Positions 10,591 to 29,500 of a stretch of 64,000 bases of DNA are shown piece by piece (position 1 is the first letter of the stretch; the number at the start of each line of letters is the position of its first letter). The DNA lies in contig OY821748.1 of NCBI GenBank assembly GCA_963682055.1, positions 6,796,843 through 6,860,842 on the forward strand, written 5' to 3'. The DNA comes from Primula veris (taxonomy: Eukaryota; Streptophyta; Magnoliopsida; Ericales; Primulaceae). A program made the position numbers and the translations under genes. The notes below the pieces were generated by a model. It searched no databases and was not told where the DNA came from. It saw only the letters and a program-made list of their open reading frames with translations.

Positions 10591-13373
10591 AATAATTATA
10601 TATCCTTCATAAAATGTTCCAGATTTCTTGCTCAATTTAGTATTTACATTTCGATGCTCCGTTATACCTAAAATGCATTTATTTATGCTTCCTGGCCGGA
10701 ATCTATAAGTGCAATTTATGTTGCTTTCGTAAATCGAGTACTGGTTCTTACCCCAGATTAGTTATCTGATTTTTGAAATTGGTAAACACCAAAGTGCTAT
10801 AGTCTAGTTAATATTTGGTGACCGTCGATGGTGGGACAGTGGGAGAGTCTGGGACTATACAAGATCAAATTAATTTTGCATGTTTATCTACTAATGTTTT
10901 CATCTTGTTATATATATATATATATACTAGTAAAAGTTATCCACGCGTTGCGTGTGAAGCATAATGACGTAAATCTCATAATATATTTTATTTTGAACAT
11001 AATATTTAGATTTGGTATCATTTATTATAGTTATGCAGATTAAAACGAATTGTTACTTAATTTAGCCTATATCCGTAATTATGAAAATATGGTGAAGATA
11101 AATTGTTAATTAATTAGATTAGCTACATTGGTAATTATTAAAATAGAGTGGGAGTATTTTTAAAAAAATTGGATAAAATTGGATAGTCTCAACTTTTATT
11201 GAGTTTGATTATATTAATAACATATTACACATTTATCTTTGAGGAGTGAAATGACGATCGACTTTACTACTATTTGACAACATACACAATGCACACCTTA
11301 CTGACACTACTACAATTTAGCTAGCTAGGTGCATCAATTACTCAAATATAACAATGTATTTGTATTATGTATATATATGTAAATTAACTTGAAAATTGTA
11401 TTGACATTATAACAATCGGGCGGTCTACCTCTAAATACAGAAAAATATGTTATGATTACAATGTTTAGCAAACAATAACGAATAATAACAAATTAAGCAC
11501 ACACTAGATCTCCCTCGTCCATAATGTTTACTTCATAACTATTTTCTTATTCGTCATCACAATTAATGCAAACTCAATATTTACTGAGAATAAATTTTCA
11601 TTTCTATGAAATTGCATACTTCCTTTTATTCCGGAAATTACAAATATTTTATGTAGCAAAAAGAAATCTTATTTAAAGGGGAAAAATTGTTGCGTCGAAC
11701 AAATATATATAGAAAGGTGAGAATGACGGATGCTAACATGCATGTTTTTAACGAAGAGAGTAATGGAGCCCGAGAGACTCGCCTATTTGGGGCGAGTCCC
11801 ATGCATACGTCCTATACTTTGGACCGTTGGGTATTAAAGTTGGTATATGACAATTTTTGGGTAAATGTTAGTATATGACAATTGTGAAAGAAAGATAACT
11901 TAAATTAAAGAAAAAAAAATAAACAAATAAAGATCTCTCGATGATGCATGTCGACTGTCGAGGGTGATAACAGCAGCGTCGACTCTCAAAGTTTTGTTAA
12001 GAGTAAAGGCACATCTACACTAATAGTTACGGGGAAAAACATTAAAGGAAAAATTCACATCTTTAAGTGCCAAGATTTCCTTAAAATTCAATTTTTCTCC
12101 ATTTTTAATTGGAACCATAAAAAATAGCTAGCACATATAAAGATTGATTTTTAAAGCTTTACCAAAATTGGATGTCATTCCAATACCTCAAATCAGGTGT
12201 CGTTCTAACACTAGGAGCTTTTAAGCCCAACAAAATATTGTGTTTTTAGGTTTACTTTAGTAAACCAGACAACACAAGGAGGCTTATTTAATTTCCTAAA
12301 AAAAATCGACAATGATGCAACCTATTTTTTTTTCTTCAATTTTTATTAAAATGAGTTTGCGACCCCTATTTACACCCTCGAAAATGGTCCCAAAATACCA
12401 TTATAAAGTGGGGTGGATCTCCTTATTGCACAACTTTTTAGCATAACTTGATTAAAATAAAATAAAATAAAATTTGATAAGATGCATGTGGAAGACCTTT
12501 CTATTTGTAGGACTATTTATCATGTATATGCAAATGTATAAAAATAGAGAAACTGTGGCTTATATATCCATCAAGACTTCAAAAGTAATGGAACCCGAGC
12601 ACATAACTCTAGATGTAAATCTCATCCGATGGGTGTGAACGAAACAAAAATCGTAAAAATATTTTAAAAAATTAATATAACTTATTGTAAATCCAAAATA
12701 AAATAAACAGGTGATGGGATTGGGAGAGCGAGGAATCGGTGGCACTTTAGGAGAAAGGGATAAATTAATAACATTTTTCGTGTATATAGATGGTTTTGTA
12801 GGAAAGTTTTTTTGACAGTTATTTGTATTTTAAATTTATATAATAACATTTCTTATAATTATTTAAATAAATAAGGATATTTTCTGAACAAAATGTTACA
12901 AGGACTCGTAAGGAGTCTTCACTTAAATAATAATAAGATAAGCTGCATGTATTTTTTTGTCTCACATGTTTTCGCATTTGGTGGTTAGAGCACATTATTT
13001 GTTTATTATCAACAAAAAAAACACATTAAGAAATAAAACCAAAACATTAAAGAATAGAAAATAGGTATAAAAAAATATTTTTATCTTATATGTTTTCACA
13101 TTTTTGTCATGATAGTTCTAACACATTTTTAAAAACAGTTCTACATTGAATATTGATATAGCGAGTACCGTTACTAAATTTTAGTTTAGTTGATACTTTT
13201 ACACCTTTCGTTTTTCGTTTTAGTTACGGTTTCAAGTTCTACAATAGCAATCCTAAATTGCTCCCTAATTGTGTTGGTTTAAATAAAATAAAAACAATTT
13301 CCTCCACTTATATATATATTTAAATTTTTTAATAAGGAAATGGAAGCTTTTGGGTAAAGTAAGACAATTACAT

Positions 13374-13404
<31 letters not shown>

Positions 13405-13430
13405 CTGTTAAAATAAATAAACACAACCAA
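10591..13430. other. Intergenic, AT-rich, no intact gene
   Basis: No coding potential is seen. It holds a possible Helitron terminus at 10927-10965. A transposon-like segment lies near 11760-11885, with a GTATATGACAATT phrase occurring twice and a GGGCGAGTCCC motif. The rest is scattered AT-rich sequence. A (TA)n tract lies at about 13373-13401. Confidence 0.4.
10927..10965 (-). mobile_element. Possible Helitron 3' terminus
   Basis: On the minus strand the sequence reads CACGCAACGCGTG (a short stem-loop), then GATAACTTTTA, then CTAG followed by T. This is the canonical Helitron 3' end: a GC-rich hairpin about 10 bases before CTRR, inserted before T. The element would extend rightwards from 10927. 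I could not find its 5' TC end. Confidence 0.4.
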
Positions 13431-13520
13431 AATATGTCTTCTCCAACTGTCCACTTGGTACTCCCTCTCTCTCTCTCTCTATATATATATATATCTATAT
13501 CTATATATTTATATTTATAT
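13373..13520. repeat. (TA)n and (CT)n microsatellites upstream of the NDR gene
   Basis: A (TA)n tract at about 13373-13401 is followed, near 13463-13515, by (CT)n running into (AT)n and (ATCT)n. The CT-rich tract and TATATATA lie where the promoter and 5' UTR of the NDR kinase gene should be. A large 5'-UTR intron would then end at the acceptor before 15256. Confidence 0.6.
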
Positions 13521-14424
13521 TATATTTATATACATGTAACTCAATTCTGGGTTTTTGTCTTTATCTGGGAATCTGATCATAAATTAATTTGATCTTTATT
13601 TTCCTTGTTTTTTATCATTAGTTTAAGTGGGTTTATGTTAGAATTGGTAATTTATGGATAAAGATAGGATTTTGGGTATATATATTTATTTAGATAGAAA
13701 TAGAAAGTGAGAGTCTTGATTTTACAAATTTGGGTTTGACTAGATTGCCAAAAATAGCAAGTTGTTCGTTTTTTGGTTTAGTCATCTATGTACTTGACTG
13801 ATAGAAATGACTGAGAGGATTTATAGTCACTTTTGTTTTCTGAAAAGAACATTCTGCTTATATTAGCAATGAGAAATAAAATAAACTTTTTTTTTATAAT
13901 TATGTTTCAATTTGTATTTTTCGTGTCCATGTAATCGATGAACTAGGTGGAGACGTCGAGCCCTCCATTTTGATAAAAATTGATGACAAATTTTAAATTT
14001 TCTATGTATTTTGATCAATTTTTTTTTAAAAAATAGTGTTCGGCCCTCCATATTACGAATAAAAAACTCATATCGGGTATGAAAAAAAATTATACGGAGT
14101 ATAGAATATCGGCCTTTCCCATTTACAATTTCTGGTTCCTCCCCTGTGCATAAGGGACTTTTTGCCTGACAAGTTGTAGTAAAGAAGCTGGCTTATCAGA
14201 TGCTAAGAAAATTTTTGGTTCATTAAGCTTGAATATTTTAGTCTTTTCGGGACATAGATACCTATGAGGTAAGGATTTAACTGACCCGCCAAATGCACTT
14301 CAACTTATAGAAAAACAGTACGAAATAGAAAGGTTTATGAGCTTCAACATAAAGGCTCTTAATTTTTGTGATTATTTGCTTTTGGTTATAAAAATAAAAA
14401 ATGAGGATATTTGTTTGCGCATTT

Positions 14425-15010
14425 TTCTATTTGCGAGGTTACTAAGAATAGTAAGTTGTATACTTGTATTTTGCATTTATGTTTATTGATTGATGCTTTT
14501 CAGCATTATAGTATATTAGTATATGTAGTTTTTTTTCCTGAGATTCCGGCTAGTTTTTGAGTGTTTGGCTATATGCATTACTGCTAATAAATAAGGATAA
14601 CAAAGACAAAAGGAAATAAATTTTCATTTTGTATTGATCTGGCATCTAGAAATCTAAATTTTTATGCCTCTCATATATTTTGTTCTTATAAAAGTAGAAA
14701 CGAGTAAAAAAAAATTGGTGGGTGCGCATTTGGTTTTTTGCAAGGTTACTCAGAAAGGCAAGTTGTATTTTGTGGAATTAAATGACGCTCTTGATTTTCT
14801 ATTATGTATGAAGTTACATTTCTTTTATAGATTTTTCACGAGCTCATGCTTCTGAAAGTATTTGACATTGAAATATTGCTTATCAGAGAAAGAAAAGGAA
14901 AGAGAATACTTAAACTTTGTTTCACGTAAGTCCAGAAACCTAAATGTCTAGAAGTACATACTTTGGTTTTGTGATGTTACCCAGAATAGCACGTTGTATT
15001 TTGTATATCA
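14425..15010. repeat. Diverged repeats in the presumed 5'-UTR intron of the NDR gene
   Basis: A block of the type GGTTACTxAGAATxGxAAGTTGTAT..TTTG occurs three times, at about 14437, 14742 and 14977, with related flanks (for example the CTAGAAATCTAAAT / CCAGAAACCTAAAT phrases). The copies are diverged and about 240-300 bp apart. Their origin (old internal duplication or transposon) is unknown. Confidence 0.4.
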
Positions 15011-15417
15011 ATGCTCTTTAATCTTTATTACGCATGTAATAAGGTTTCTCGAGGTAAATTGATTTTAAACTTTTAAATGCTGGTCAACTCATATACCGGT
15101 GGGCTGCAATACTGCTTACGGAAACAGAAAGTAGTAAATATTATAACCAATACTTGTATTGTCGAAGACTAATTTACATGTTGCTCTTATTGTGAAGATG
15201 CTTATTTTGTGTAACTAACAATGATTATGATATTTTTCTTATTCCATTTAACAGCTTGAACAAAGTTGTCTCCGAGCTAGGGATGGTGCGATCCTTCAAG
15301 AATTTAATTGATGAAAGAATGGAGTTAGAAATTAAACTGCCGAGCAAAAGTTGGGTGTAAATAGTTGAGGAAAGAGTTCATTGCGTGTGTTTAGAGAGTG
15401 AGTGACAAGGAAAGAGG

Positions 15418-21689
<6,272 letters not shown>

Positions 21690-23573
21690 CAAACTGACCA
21701 ACTTATATATAGTAGATAATTATTGGAAATGGATTTCATGAGGTGGGGAGTTATTGACATTGTAGGCTCTTTTGCAGGCTCTCTTCCTTAATAGGTTGTT
21801 AGATTTTTCTTTCAGATTATTTTTTTACCTGGGTTTGATCAATGTACATTTCACATCTGTATCAAGTTATGTATATTATTACACTTACCAACGGTTTTTT
21901 TTTCTTTTTGTATTATTCTTTCCGTCTTACGGGAAATGTGTATAATAGCACCTTGTTTCTGTCATGTGATCCTGTTTTCAGATTTTGTGACATTTTAGAG
22001 ATGAAAATTATTTAAATTCAACTTGGTGTATGTTTTTTACCATCCCATCTCGCAGACTCTCGTTGTTCATGGTCATCTTTAATTATGGTGGTGGTTCATT
22101 TACTTAATTTATTGAAAAATTTCCTGACTTGATGGGTACCTCATTCTTAGGGATGAGAAGAATAAAATTATATTATACGTTCGTGTCAGGTTCTCAACAT
22201 TTATGGGTGGGAAATTGTTCTCCAGTATTTGTGTCTTACATCGAATCAGTAAACCAGCAATTTGTGAGACAAATTTCTTAGAGTTAGTGCATTATTCTTA
22301 CCAAATAACATTATGTTTTTAAATGAAGATTAAAAAAAAAAACTGTCTTCATCTCATTAAAAAACTGTCATCTCATCTCATTGTGTGTATCCTCACAGGC
22401 ATCTCATTAAAAATAGAGAAAGTCATCTTCTCTCCATATAAAAACAGAGTATCATAACCTTTGTATATGAAAAGTAAGTACTATTTTACTAAAAAAAAAA
22501 ATGATTATGACGCCCATAAAAGTACTTTCTCCCGCCAAAAGCTCCCAAAAAATACTTTTATCCTGCCAAATTATTTTCATCCCTCATAATAAAACACAGC
22601 CCACATGTGTATCTATTTCTTATCTCTCTATATATACAAATATTATATTTATGAGACATCATTTAGTAAGTTTTCATCTAATCTGCTAAACTCTCATGTT
22701 ATTTTTTCTTTCAATTCAAAATATCCAAGATTATTGTTTATTGTTGCTTTAATTCCAATAGTAGGATTAATTGGGATCAGATTTTTCATACAATCAACTA
22801 TTTTTGGTATTTTAGGTTACCTTTCTACTAATTTTGTAGTTTACTTTAAAACACTTACACATTTGATCAATTTTAAGCTCTATCTTATAATATTGGGATT
22901 AATCTGGATTTGAGTTTCATGTTTACTGGCTTTCACAAATTGACTGAATATTGGAATTAATTCAGATTAGATTTTTCCATACAATCGATAGCTTATATTT
23001 TATTTTATTTTGTTTCGGCTTTCAACTGTTTTTTTTTTTTTTGATAAAGTAAGTAAATTCAACAATTGTTAGTTAAAGGTTGCAAAGTGGCAGTACATGG
23101 TCGTTTTAATATCGGTTTTATCAGTTGAGTAACCGGTACAATGTTTTTAGTTTTATCAGTTAAGTAACTGGTGACACAATATTTTAATATCGGTTTTATC
23201 AATGATAAACATGTCCCAGCTTAGAGAATCGGTTTTAATATCGGTTTTATCAACCAAATATCATTAATATTTGAATGTGTAAAATAAGAAAATGTACAGA
23301 ACATGTCCCAACTTGTGCCGTGTATGTGTCAGTTTCTAGATAGTACCTGCTGGAAATATGAGCTGGATCGAGAATATATAGTCATTTTGGTTCTCGATTT
23401 TGAGTTGATCTTTCATTCATAGTGTATGTGTTCCTTTTCAGATTAGAAAATAAGGGTTATTTAGAAAAAAAGGTTTATTAGAAACATGTGTTTTAACTAA
23501 TTAAGATTAACAAAATGTTATTTACTTGTTTTGGATTATTAGTTTTTGGGATCCTTTATCTTGTTTTAGTATT
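21690..23573. other. 3' UTR of NDR gene, then intergenic DNA
   Basis: 21690-22000 probably includes the NDR 3' UTR. The remainder is AT-rich, with no domain in any frame. At about 23100-23250 a TTTTAATATCGGTTTTATCA phrase recurs three times or more, interleaved with CAGTTGAGTAAC/CAGTTAAGTAAC, marking a small diverged tandem repeat. Confidence 0.45.
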
Positions 23574-24066
23574 ATGGATCCTCCAAGGCGTAATGATTTT
23601 TTTTTTTCCAAATTTCTACAAAATCAAAGTGTAGAAAATTATTTTGTGATGGCTAGCCCTACTTTCAATCAAGGCGAGAATGATCCGCAACCTCAAACTA
23701 GTCCCAAACTAACTACTAGAAAACCTCGAGCTAAAAATTGTTCGCAAACTCAAACTAGCACAAGAGTTTCTATTGTAAAATCTAGAAGAAACAATTACGT
23801 CAAAAAGGAAGACCTTATATTAGTTAATGGGTGGCTTAGTACGAGTATAGATGAAGTTACTAGCAATGAAACACTCATGGAACACTTTTTGGGATAGAAT
23901 TCATTTATACTACCATGAGTGTAAGAAGCCGGATCGTCCACAAAGAACTAGGCATTCCTTAGAGAATCGTTGGTCAACAATTCAGCAATCCGTTAACAAG
24001 TTTTGCGGGTGCTTGACTCAAATTGAAAACTTGCATCTAAGTGGTCATACCGAAGCTGATAAGGTA
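23574..24066 (+). pseudogene. Frameshifted, truncated Myb/SANT-like protein of the PIF/Harbinger-associated type
   Basis: The start MDPPRRNDFF and a Ser/Thr/Gln/Asn-rich leader are followed by KKEDLILVNGWLSTSIDEV in one frame. Near 23870 the frame shifts, and the protein continues as FWDRIHLYYHECKKPDRPQR, then LENRWSTIQQSVNKFCGC and QIENLHLSGHTEADK. The order WL-S-D, FW-RI--Y, L-NRW--IQ--VNKFCG, QI matches the plant family of trihelix/Myb-like DNA-binding proteins found alone or as ORF1 of PIF/Harbinger elements (often misnamed glutathione S-transferase T3-like or NAM-associated). After AAG at 24066 a GT follows and the C-terminal half is missing. So there is at least one frameshift and a truncation. 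No transposase is nearby. Confidence 0.6.
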
Positions 24067-24720
24067 TAACTATTTCTCAGTTTTGAAATCGTTAGTGAAA
24101 CTTTATGCTGAACTTTCACTTTTTAGAATTTTATTTTGGTTCAAAACCAACCTTGGGAGATCTGTTTCTTTGTTTGAGATCAAGGTTCTAACTAAATATT
24201 ATTATAGTTAATGGTTCTAACCGAATATTAGACGTTACTGTAACTTTCTCCAAATACACTTAAAGGAAACACATTTATACGCAATGCGCAAACATAGGTT
24301 CACACTTGATACATATGATTAACTCAAAGTTGGTATATACAAATAACTAAATAGTCTAAATTAAATGGAAATTTGGAAGATATGTAGCAGTAGACGATAT
24401 GGCACTGGATTTTTTTTTTCCTGCGTGTCATACTGTCATTAGCCATCCTAAAATTTGGTTCAATATCTGATTAATTTGTACTACAACTTATTTTGTACAC
24501 TAATTGCCAACTATGTGGTTATGGCTAAAAGCTAAAACATGAATATAAACTACTGTAGTACATGTACAACTATAAAACATTCGGTGCCGACGTCAACATT
24601 TAAAGTGAAGGCACATTCACTCCATGATTGTTTTTGGCTACCTTGGAAAATTCAGAACAGTCTGTCTTGATTTTTCAATACAGCAAAAACCAATCCCGTT
24701 TAGATCCATTTAATATATTT
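24067..24720. other. Intergenic, nothing recognised
   Basis: AT-rich sequence with no domain in any frame and no clear repeat boundary. Confidence 0.4.
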
Positions 24721-24723
24721 TTC

Positions 24724-25095
24724 AGTTCATTAATAGGTATTAGATTTTTATTATGTGACACACCCAAAATAATATTGTACTAGATTCACTATAGTGTTAA
24801 TCTCGTTCGGTATTCATTCAAAAATGCACTATTTATTTAGGTGTGTCAACCAATAGTATTTTTTAGTTTTAATTTTAATTTAAATTTAATTTTAGGCTAG
24901 ATATTTTTGGGTTCATTAACATATGCTAGCTTTTTAGTATTTTTTAGTTTTAATTTTGAATTAATTTTAGGGTATATATTTTTTGTTTTATTAATATGTG
25001 TTAAGTTTTTAGTATGTGACACACCCTAAAAAATAATAGACTAGATTTACGATAGTATTAATCGTTCGATATTGATTACAAAATATTAAAACAAA
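24724..25095. repeat. Diverged direct repeat, two to three copies
   Basis: The block at about 24724-24830 (TATGTGACACACCC, ACTAGATTCACTATAGT, GTTCGGTATTCATT) recurs at about 24986-25090 (TATGTGACACACCC, ACTAGATTTACGATAGT, GTTCGATATTGATT). A partial copy of the intervening TTTTTAGTTTTAATTTT segment also repeats. The spacing is about 260 bp. It is probably an old tandem transposon fragment. Confidence 0.5.
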
Positions 25096-28000
25096 AATAT
25101 AACATATAAAATTACACATATCTTGAATTTTTTAAGGCAACAAAAATGTATTCCCTCCCCATCTGCTTGTGTTGTATTGTAACACAACATAACCAATTGA
25201 AACTGTAATCAACAACTAGGTTTTAAAAATGAAACCAGACACTTAGCATGCTATACGGATTAATTTCAAAATGAAGGTAAACAATTCTATTTTAAGTTCA
25301 TGTACACGGTCTACCCAACCACCAATTCGTTCTTTATGATCACCAAAGGGTCATCACTGGTCATCTTTGAAAACGATAATTTTTTGAAGTTTTAGAGAGT
25401 TTATCTGCAGTGGTGACATATTTAGTATTTAGAGAGAGTGATAGTGAGTCTCATGCGGTTGGTCTTACATTTGTTTCAGTTCAGTGAACGGCAATTTTAG
25501 TTAATAATTACTTTGGAAAAGGAAATGATTTTTTTTTTCTTTAGAAATCCGGGGTTATTTGTTTACAATATCTAAATAATGCAGAAGATTCAGACGTACA
25601 GATTCATTGCTGGATGTGGTGATTCCTTCACTCTATAGTATAGTCTATAGAGTGGTAGTTTTTAAAGGGAAATAGATTAACGGGATTGCATTTTATCATG
25701 GAATTGACAATCATGTGTACAAAATGAGCATATTCTTAACCGTATGTTTATGAATTTGTTACAGTGGTGGTAGATTCATTTTGGGAACTGAACTTTTACC
25801 TCTGCAAGATGATACAAGAAATTCTATTATTACGAAAACATATTATTAATTTTTATTTTATTTTGAAACATATTATGATGCAAGAAGTTACATTATTTGT
25901 TGAAGGCTTGATATTTATTTGACCCATGTTGTGGGACAATGTTTTATTGGTACTTGTTCATTCTCAAACGTTCTTGAGCTGGTGCTCAACCGACGTTATC
26001 AGGGGAAAACATTATTTGTTCATATCTAGCTCACCTGTGGAAATGCACACAACATATATACTGAAACATTAGGCAGTCAAGATATATGTTGATATCATGA
26101 AACGGCATGACTTGGTGACATATATCTGTAACTTTACTAATCTGATTGGAACTCGGAAAATGATACGAAGAAAATAATTGAAAAGAAGACAAATGAAATC
26201 ATATTCCTATCATGCATTTGAGAGGTTTAGAAAACATCTAAAAAAAATGAAAAATAAAATCAACATAAAATTTCAAAACAAGTGCCTTAATTTTAAATAT
26301 GTCACCTCTTTTTGGAGTACCTGATTTCCAAAAAAAAAAAGTACATATTTTCCAAAGAAGTGGCATGTTTCTTAAAAAAGTACTGCTCTGTAACGCATAT
26401 ATAAAAGTAGGCTTATGATTTATCCAGACCAGTACAAATCACGTCACGTACTAAAAACTAAATATACTAAAAATTCAAATGAATATATTGGAATCCTAGT
26501 TAACTCTACCATAAATTTAAATATTAATTAAAAATATTTTTTTTTTTTATTTTTTTTTATTTCGGTCTGCTGCACGTCACACCACATAATTTGGAAACAT
26601 TTTGATAATTGATTTGATTTGACATATCATAGAAAAAAGAGACACATGCATGATAGAGGGCAGGGGCGGCCGCAATTATATGCATCATTAATTTGGAAAC
26701 ATCTCATTTTTGGTAATTGATTTGATTTGAGATGTGATAGAAAAAATATACACCAAATACAAATTTTATATCATCTAGTTACGTCCCTTTCCTATCCTAT
26801 TAATTTAATTTGTCCATATTATTATTATTAAATGCTTACAATATATCATATTGCAATTACAATATCTAAGTGTTATTAATAGAACTAAATGAAAAATGAA
26901 GTACGTTATATCCTCTTAATATACAATCTTACTAAACATTTGATATTCCCATATTTATGGTAATAAATATACAGCATGGGAAAACATAAAATAATTAGCT
27001 AAATAGCAAAAGTAAATGCGAAGTTATATAAGTATTTAAGACAAATAAAAATAAAGTTTCCTTAAAGAGAACCAAATGAAAATGGAAGTAGCAAGCAAGT
27101 CTTTTAAAAAAAAAAATTAAAAACAAACTATGTTTGATATAGATTATAAATAGAAAAACACAGAAAAATCTTTAAGGACTCCGGCCAAGAATCGTTGTAT
27201 TACTAAGTCCACCTACTTGCATTTTTTTTTTTATATATTGCTCTATCCATCTTGAAAAATGCAAACTAGATAGTTATGATCAAGTTTCGAAAATAAGCTA
27301 TAAAATACATCAAAATTTTGAAATATTAATTAATTACCAGTGACTCATGAGTAAAACATTTGATTAGGCATTCTTGTCATGAGTTTGTTACTTAATTACC
27401 AGTGACTCATGGAGACCGAAATCGACAAATGTTTCGGCAAATTGATTAGCGAATCATGCTAAAATATCTTCTCATAATTTCTGTTATTTTTGGTATACCT
27501 GACTATTTTTTGTTCTTATTGTATAATGACTTAATTTAATGAAACTATCACTTTTATTTTCAAAAAAAAAAAAAAAAGTACCAAATCTGACTTGGCTTCC
27601 ATTGACTATAACATTATCATTGAAATGGAAAAAGATGAAAATCATTGTTTTCTGCAAAGAGGGTTTTCATTGATATGATTTAAGTTTAAAATTTGGCAAA
27701 AATCAATTAAATAAATGTCTTTAATAAAACCATCGTATTAAATGAAATCAAAGAAAAAATAACATATTACTTTACATCTCGCAACCCATGAGAAAAGGTA
27801 AAATCTGTAATGTGCAAATATTTAAAAGCAAATTAAAAAAATCCCCAATTTATAAACTATATTTTATCTTCTCAAAAAAAAATTTTTGAAACAAATACGG
27901 GGTTCGGTTTTTTTTTGAAAGCAGGATAACAACTGTGGCAATTATTGTTAGGATGACCATTGCTGCAAATAATTGCCACAAGGCATTGCTCCCCCTCCCC

Positions 28001-28130
28001 TCCCCTCCCTCCATGGTAGGGTCTTTTTTCAATGTGTATATTGCGTACAAGCTACATATATACCTCCCTGTCATGTTAATTATTGTTCATACAGCACACT
28101 TAACAAATGTTTATATTGTGATTGAAAAGG
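25096..28130. other. Intergenic, AT-rich; a short direct repeat only
   Basis: No gene is supported. A direct repeat of about 60 bp starts at 26589 and 26690 (AATTTGGAAACAT, then AATTGATTTGATTTGA, then ATAGAAAAAA), a period of about 100 bp. A pyrimidine tract (CCCCCTCCCCTCCCCTCCCT) sits near 27990-28010. The ORFs here are low-complexity. Confidence 0.4.
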
Positions 28131-28213
28131 GAGCGTCTTTTTCGAGGATTAGATGTGTACTTTTTGTATCGATTTGTAATAATCGATCGGATCGATTTTT
28201 AAAACGAATCAAA

Positions 28214-28765
28214 CAAGTTGGTACCGAAAGTTCGTTATACCGACTTTTTGGTACGGTACAACCGAACAAAACTTTAAAAGTTGATTCGGTTTCGGTATCT
28301 ATTTCGTATGTTTGGTATAATACCGAACCGAAACAAACATTAAAATTATAAAATATATAGAAATTTACACATAGTCATAACTTACAAATAAATTGTCTTT
28401 ATAGTTTAGTTTAATTTTTCATACGACTTAATTTCATATTTACGACGTCAAATACAATAATTTCGTGTTTCTACATTTTCTTATCTCATGTTTAAAAATA
28501 ATTCTTATTTTATTAGTGTTTACTATTTTAATCAAGTTCACGATAAAATGTAGCAAATATAAGAATAGTTGTATATATTTTATTTTTTATAAACTTTTTT
28601 ACTATTATGTTATTACAACAATTGTCTTTTAATAATAGTAATGTTTCGGTATAAAACGGAAAACCGAACCGTACCAACCGAAAAAGTCGGTATACCGAAC
28701 TTTCGTATACCGATTTTTTTGGTTCGCTTATGATATAATTTTTTTCAAACAAAACAAGTTCAGTT
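28214..28765. mobile_element. Foldback element rich in CGGTACCGAA motifs
   Basis: The left arm (about 28214-28265: TTGGTACCGAAAGTTCG, ATACCGACTTTTTGGT, ACGGTAC) is the inverted copy of the right arm (about 28668-28715: CGTACCAACCGAAAAAGTCG, GTATACCGAACTTTCG). Further ACCGAACCGAAAC / GTTTCGGTAT motifs lie inside. The interior (about 28350-28620) is AT-rich and non-coding. No target duplication was identified. Confidence 0.5.
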
Positions 28766-29097
28766 CGGTATTGTTATATGGTAAAAAAAATCGGTAACGT
28801 ATCCAACCCGGCTCTACCCACCCATATGACCAAAAAATGGCTCTATACCGGACTTCTGCCACGTGTCACAATAGTCTCTTATTAAACCCCATTTAATAAC
28901 ACTAACAAAGAGAACGGCCGGTGATAAAAATAAATTCCATTATGACATTTTGATTTCTAAAAATTGTAAATTATTAGCAGTACTTTTGACAAATATTAAA
29001 ACAGTTTTTTTTATATGTTGTTATTTGTTTTAAATCTATTTAAATACAATTTATAAAATATGTATTAAAATAATATCTATATGTATATTAGAAATTA
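28766..29097. other. Intergenic, nothing recognised
   Basis: AT-rich. It includes a CCGGACTTCTGCCACGTGTC stretch (with an ACGTG G-box core) near 28850, but no gene to attach it to. Confidence 0.35.
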
Positions 29098-29500
29098 CTC
29101 GTCTCCTTTTATTTGGGCAGTAATTCGTTTCAGTGTCTCACAATTTATCTTTGAAATTGTCAAATATAGTAAATAATTTTATTACATTTACAGAGGTGGG
29201 CACGGTTAATTCGGTTTGATAATTAGCTGAAACTGAAACCGTAACTAAAATTTTAATCGATTCGTTTTTTTATCGGTTTTCATGTTTTTGAAATTTTCAA
29301 CTATTCAAATAAACCATCCAAAAACATGAAAATGGAACCGATTAAAATCTTGGTTTTGGTTTAAGTTTCATTAAAAACAGAACTAAATTGAATCGTGTCA
29401 ATTCTTAATAAGTGTAATAAAATTAATTAATATATTTGCTAATTGTCCAAATAAATGCGACATCCCAAAACAAAATAATCCATAAATAAAATGAGACGGA
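29098..29500. mobile_element. Stowaway-like MITE, interrupted by another MITE
   Basis: The left end is ACTCGTCTCCTTTTATTTGG. The right end, read on the other strand, is ACTCCGTCTCATTTTATTTA. The inner arms also match inversely (CACAATTTATCTTTGAAATTG against the complement of the 29425-29460 region). The arms are split by the 29192-29405 element. Confidence 0.5.
29192..29405. mobile_element. Foldback MITE nested in the Stowaway-like element
   Basis: The left arm (GTGGGCACGGTTAATTCGG, GAAACTGAAACCG, AATTTTAATCG, CGGTTTTCATGTTTTTG) mirrors the right arm (CAAAAACATGAAAATGG, CCGATTAAAATC, GTTTAAGTTTC, TGAATCGTGTCAATTC). About 90-bp arms with a short loop give a near-complete hairpin. Confidence 0.55.

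Noticed and set aside
27850..28074. Minus-strand open frame with a hydrophobic segment
   Set aside because: AT-rich intergenic DNA, no splice context and no recognised family.
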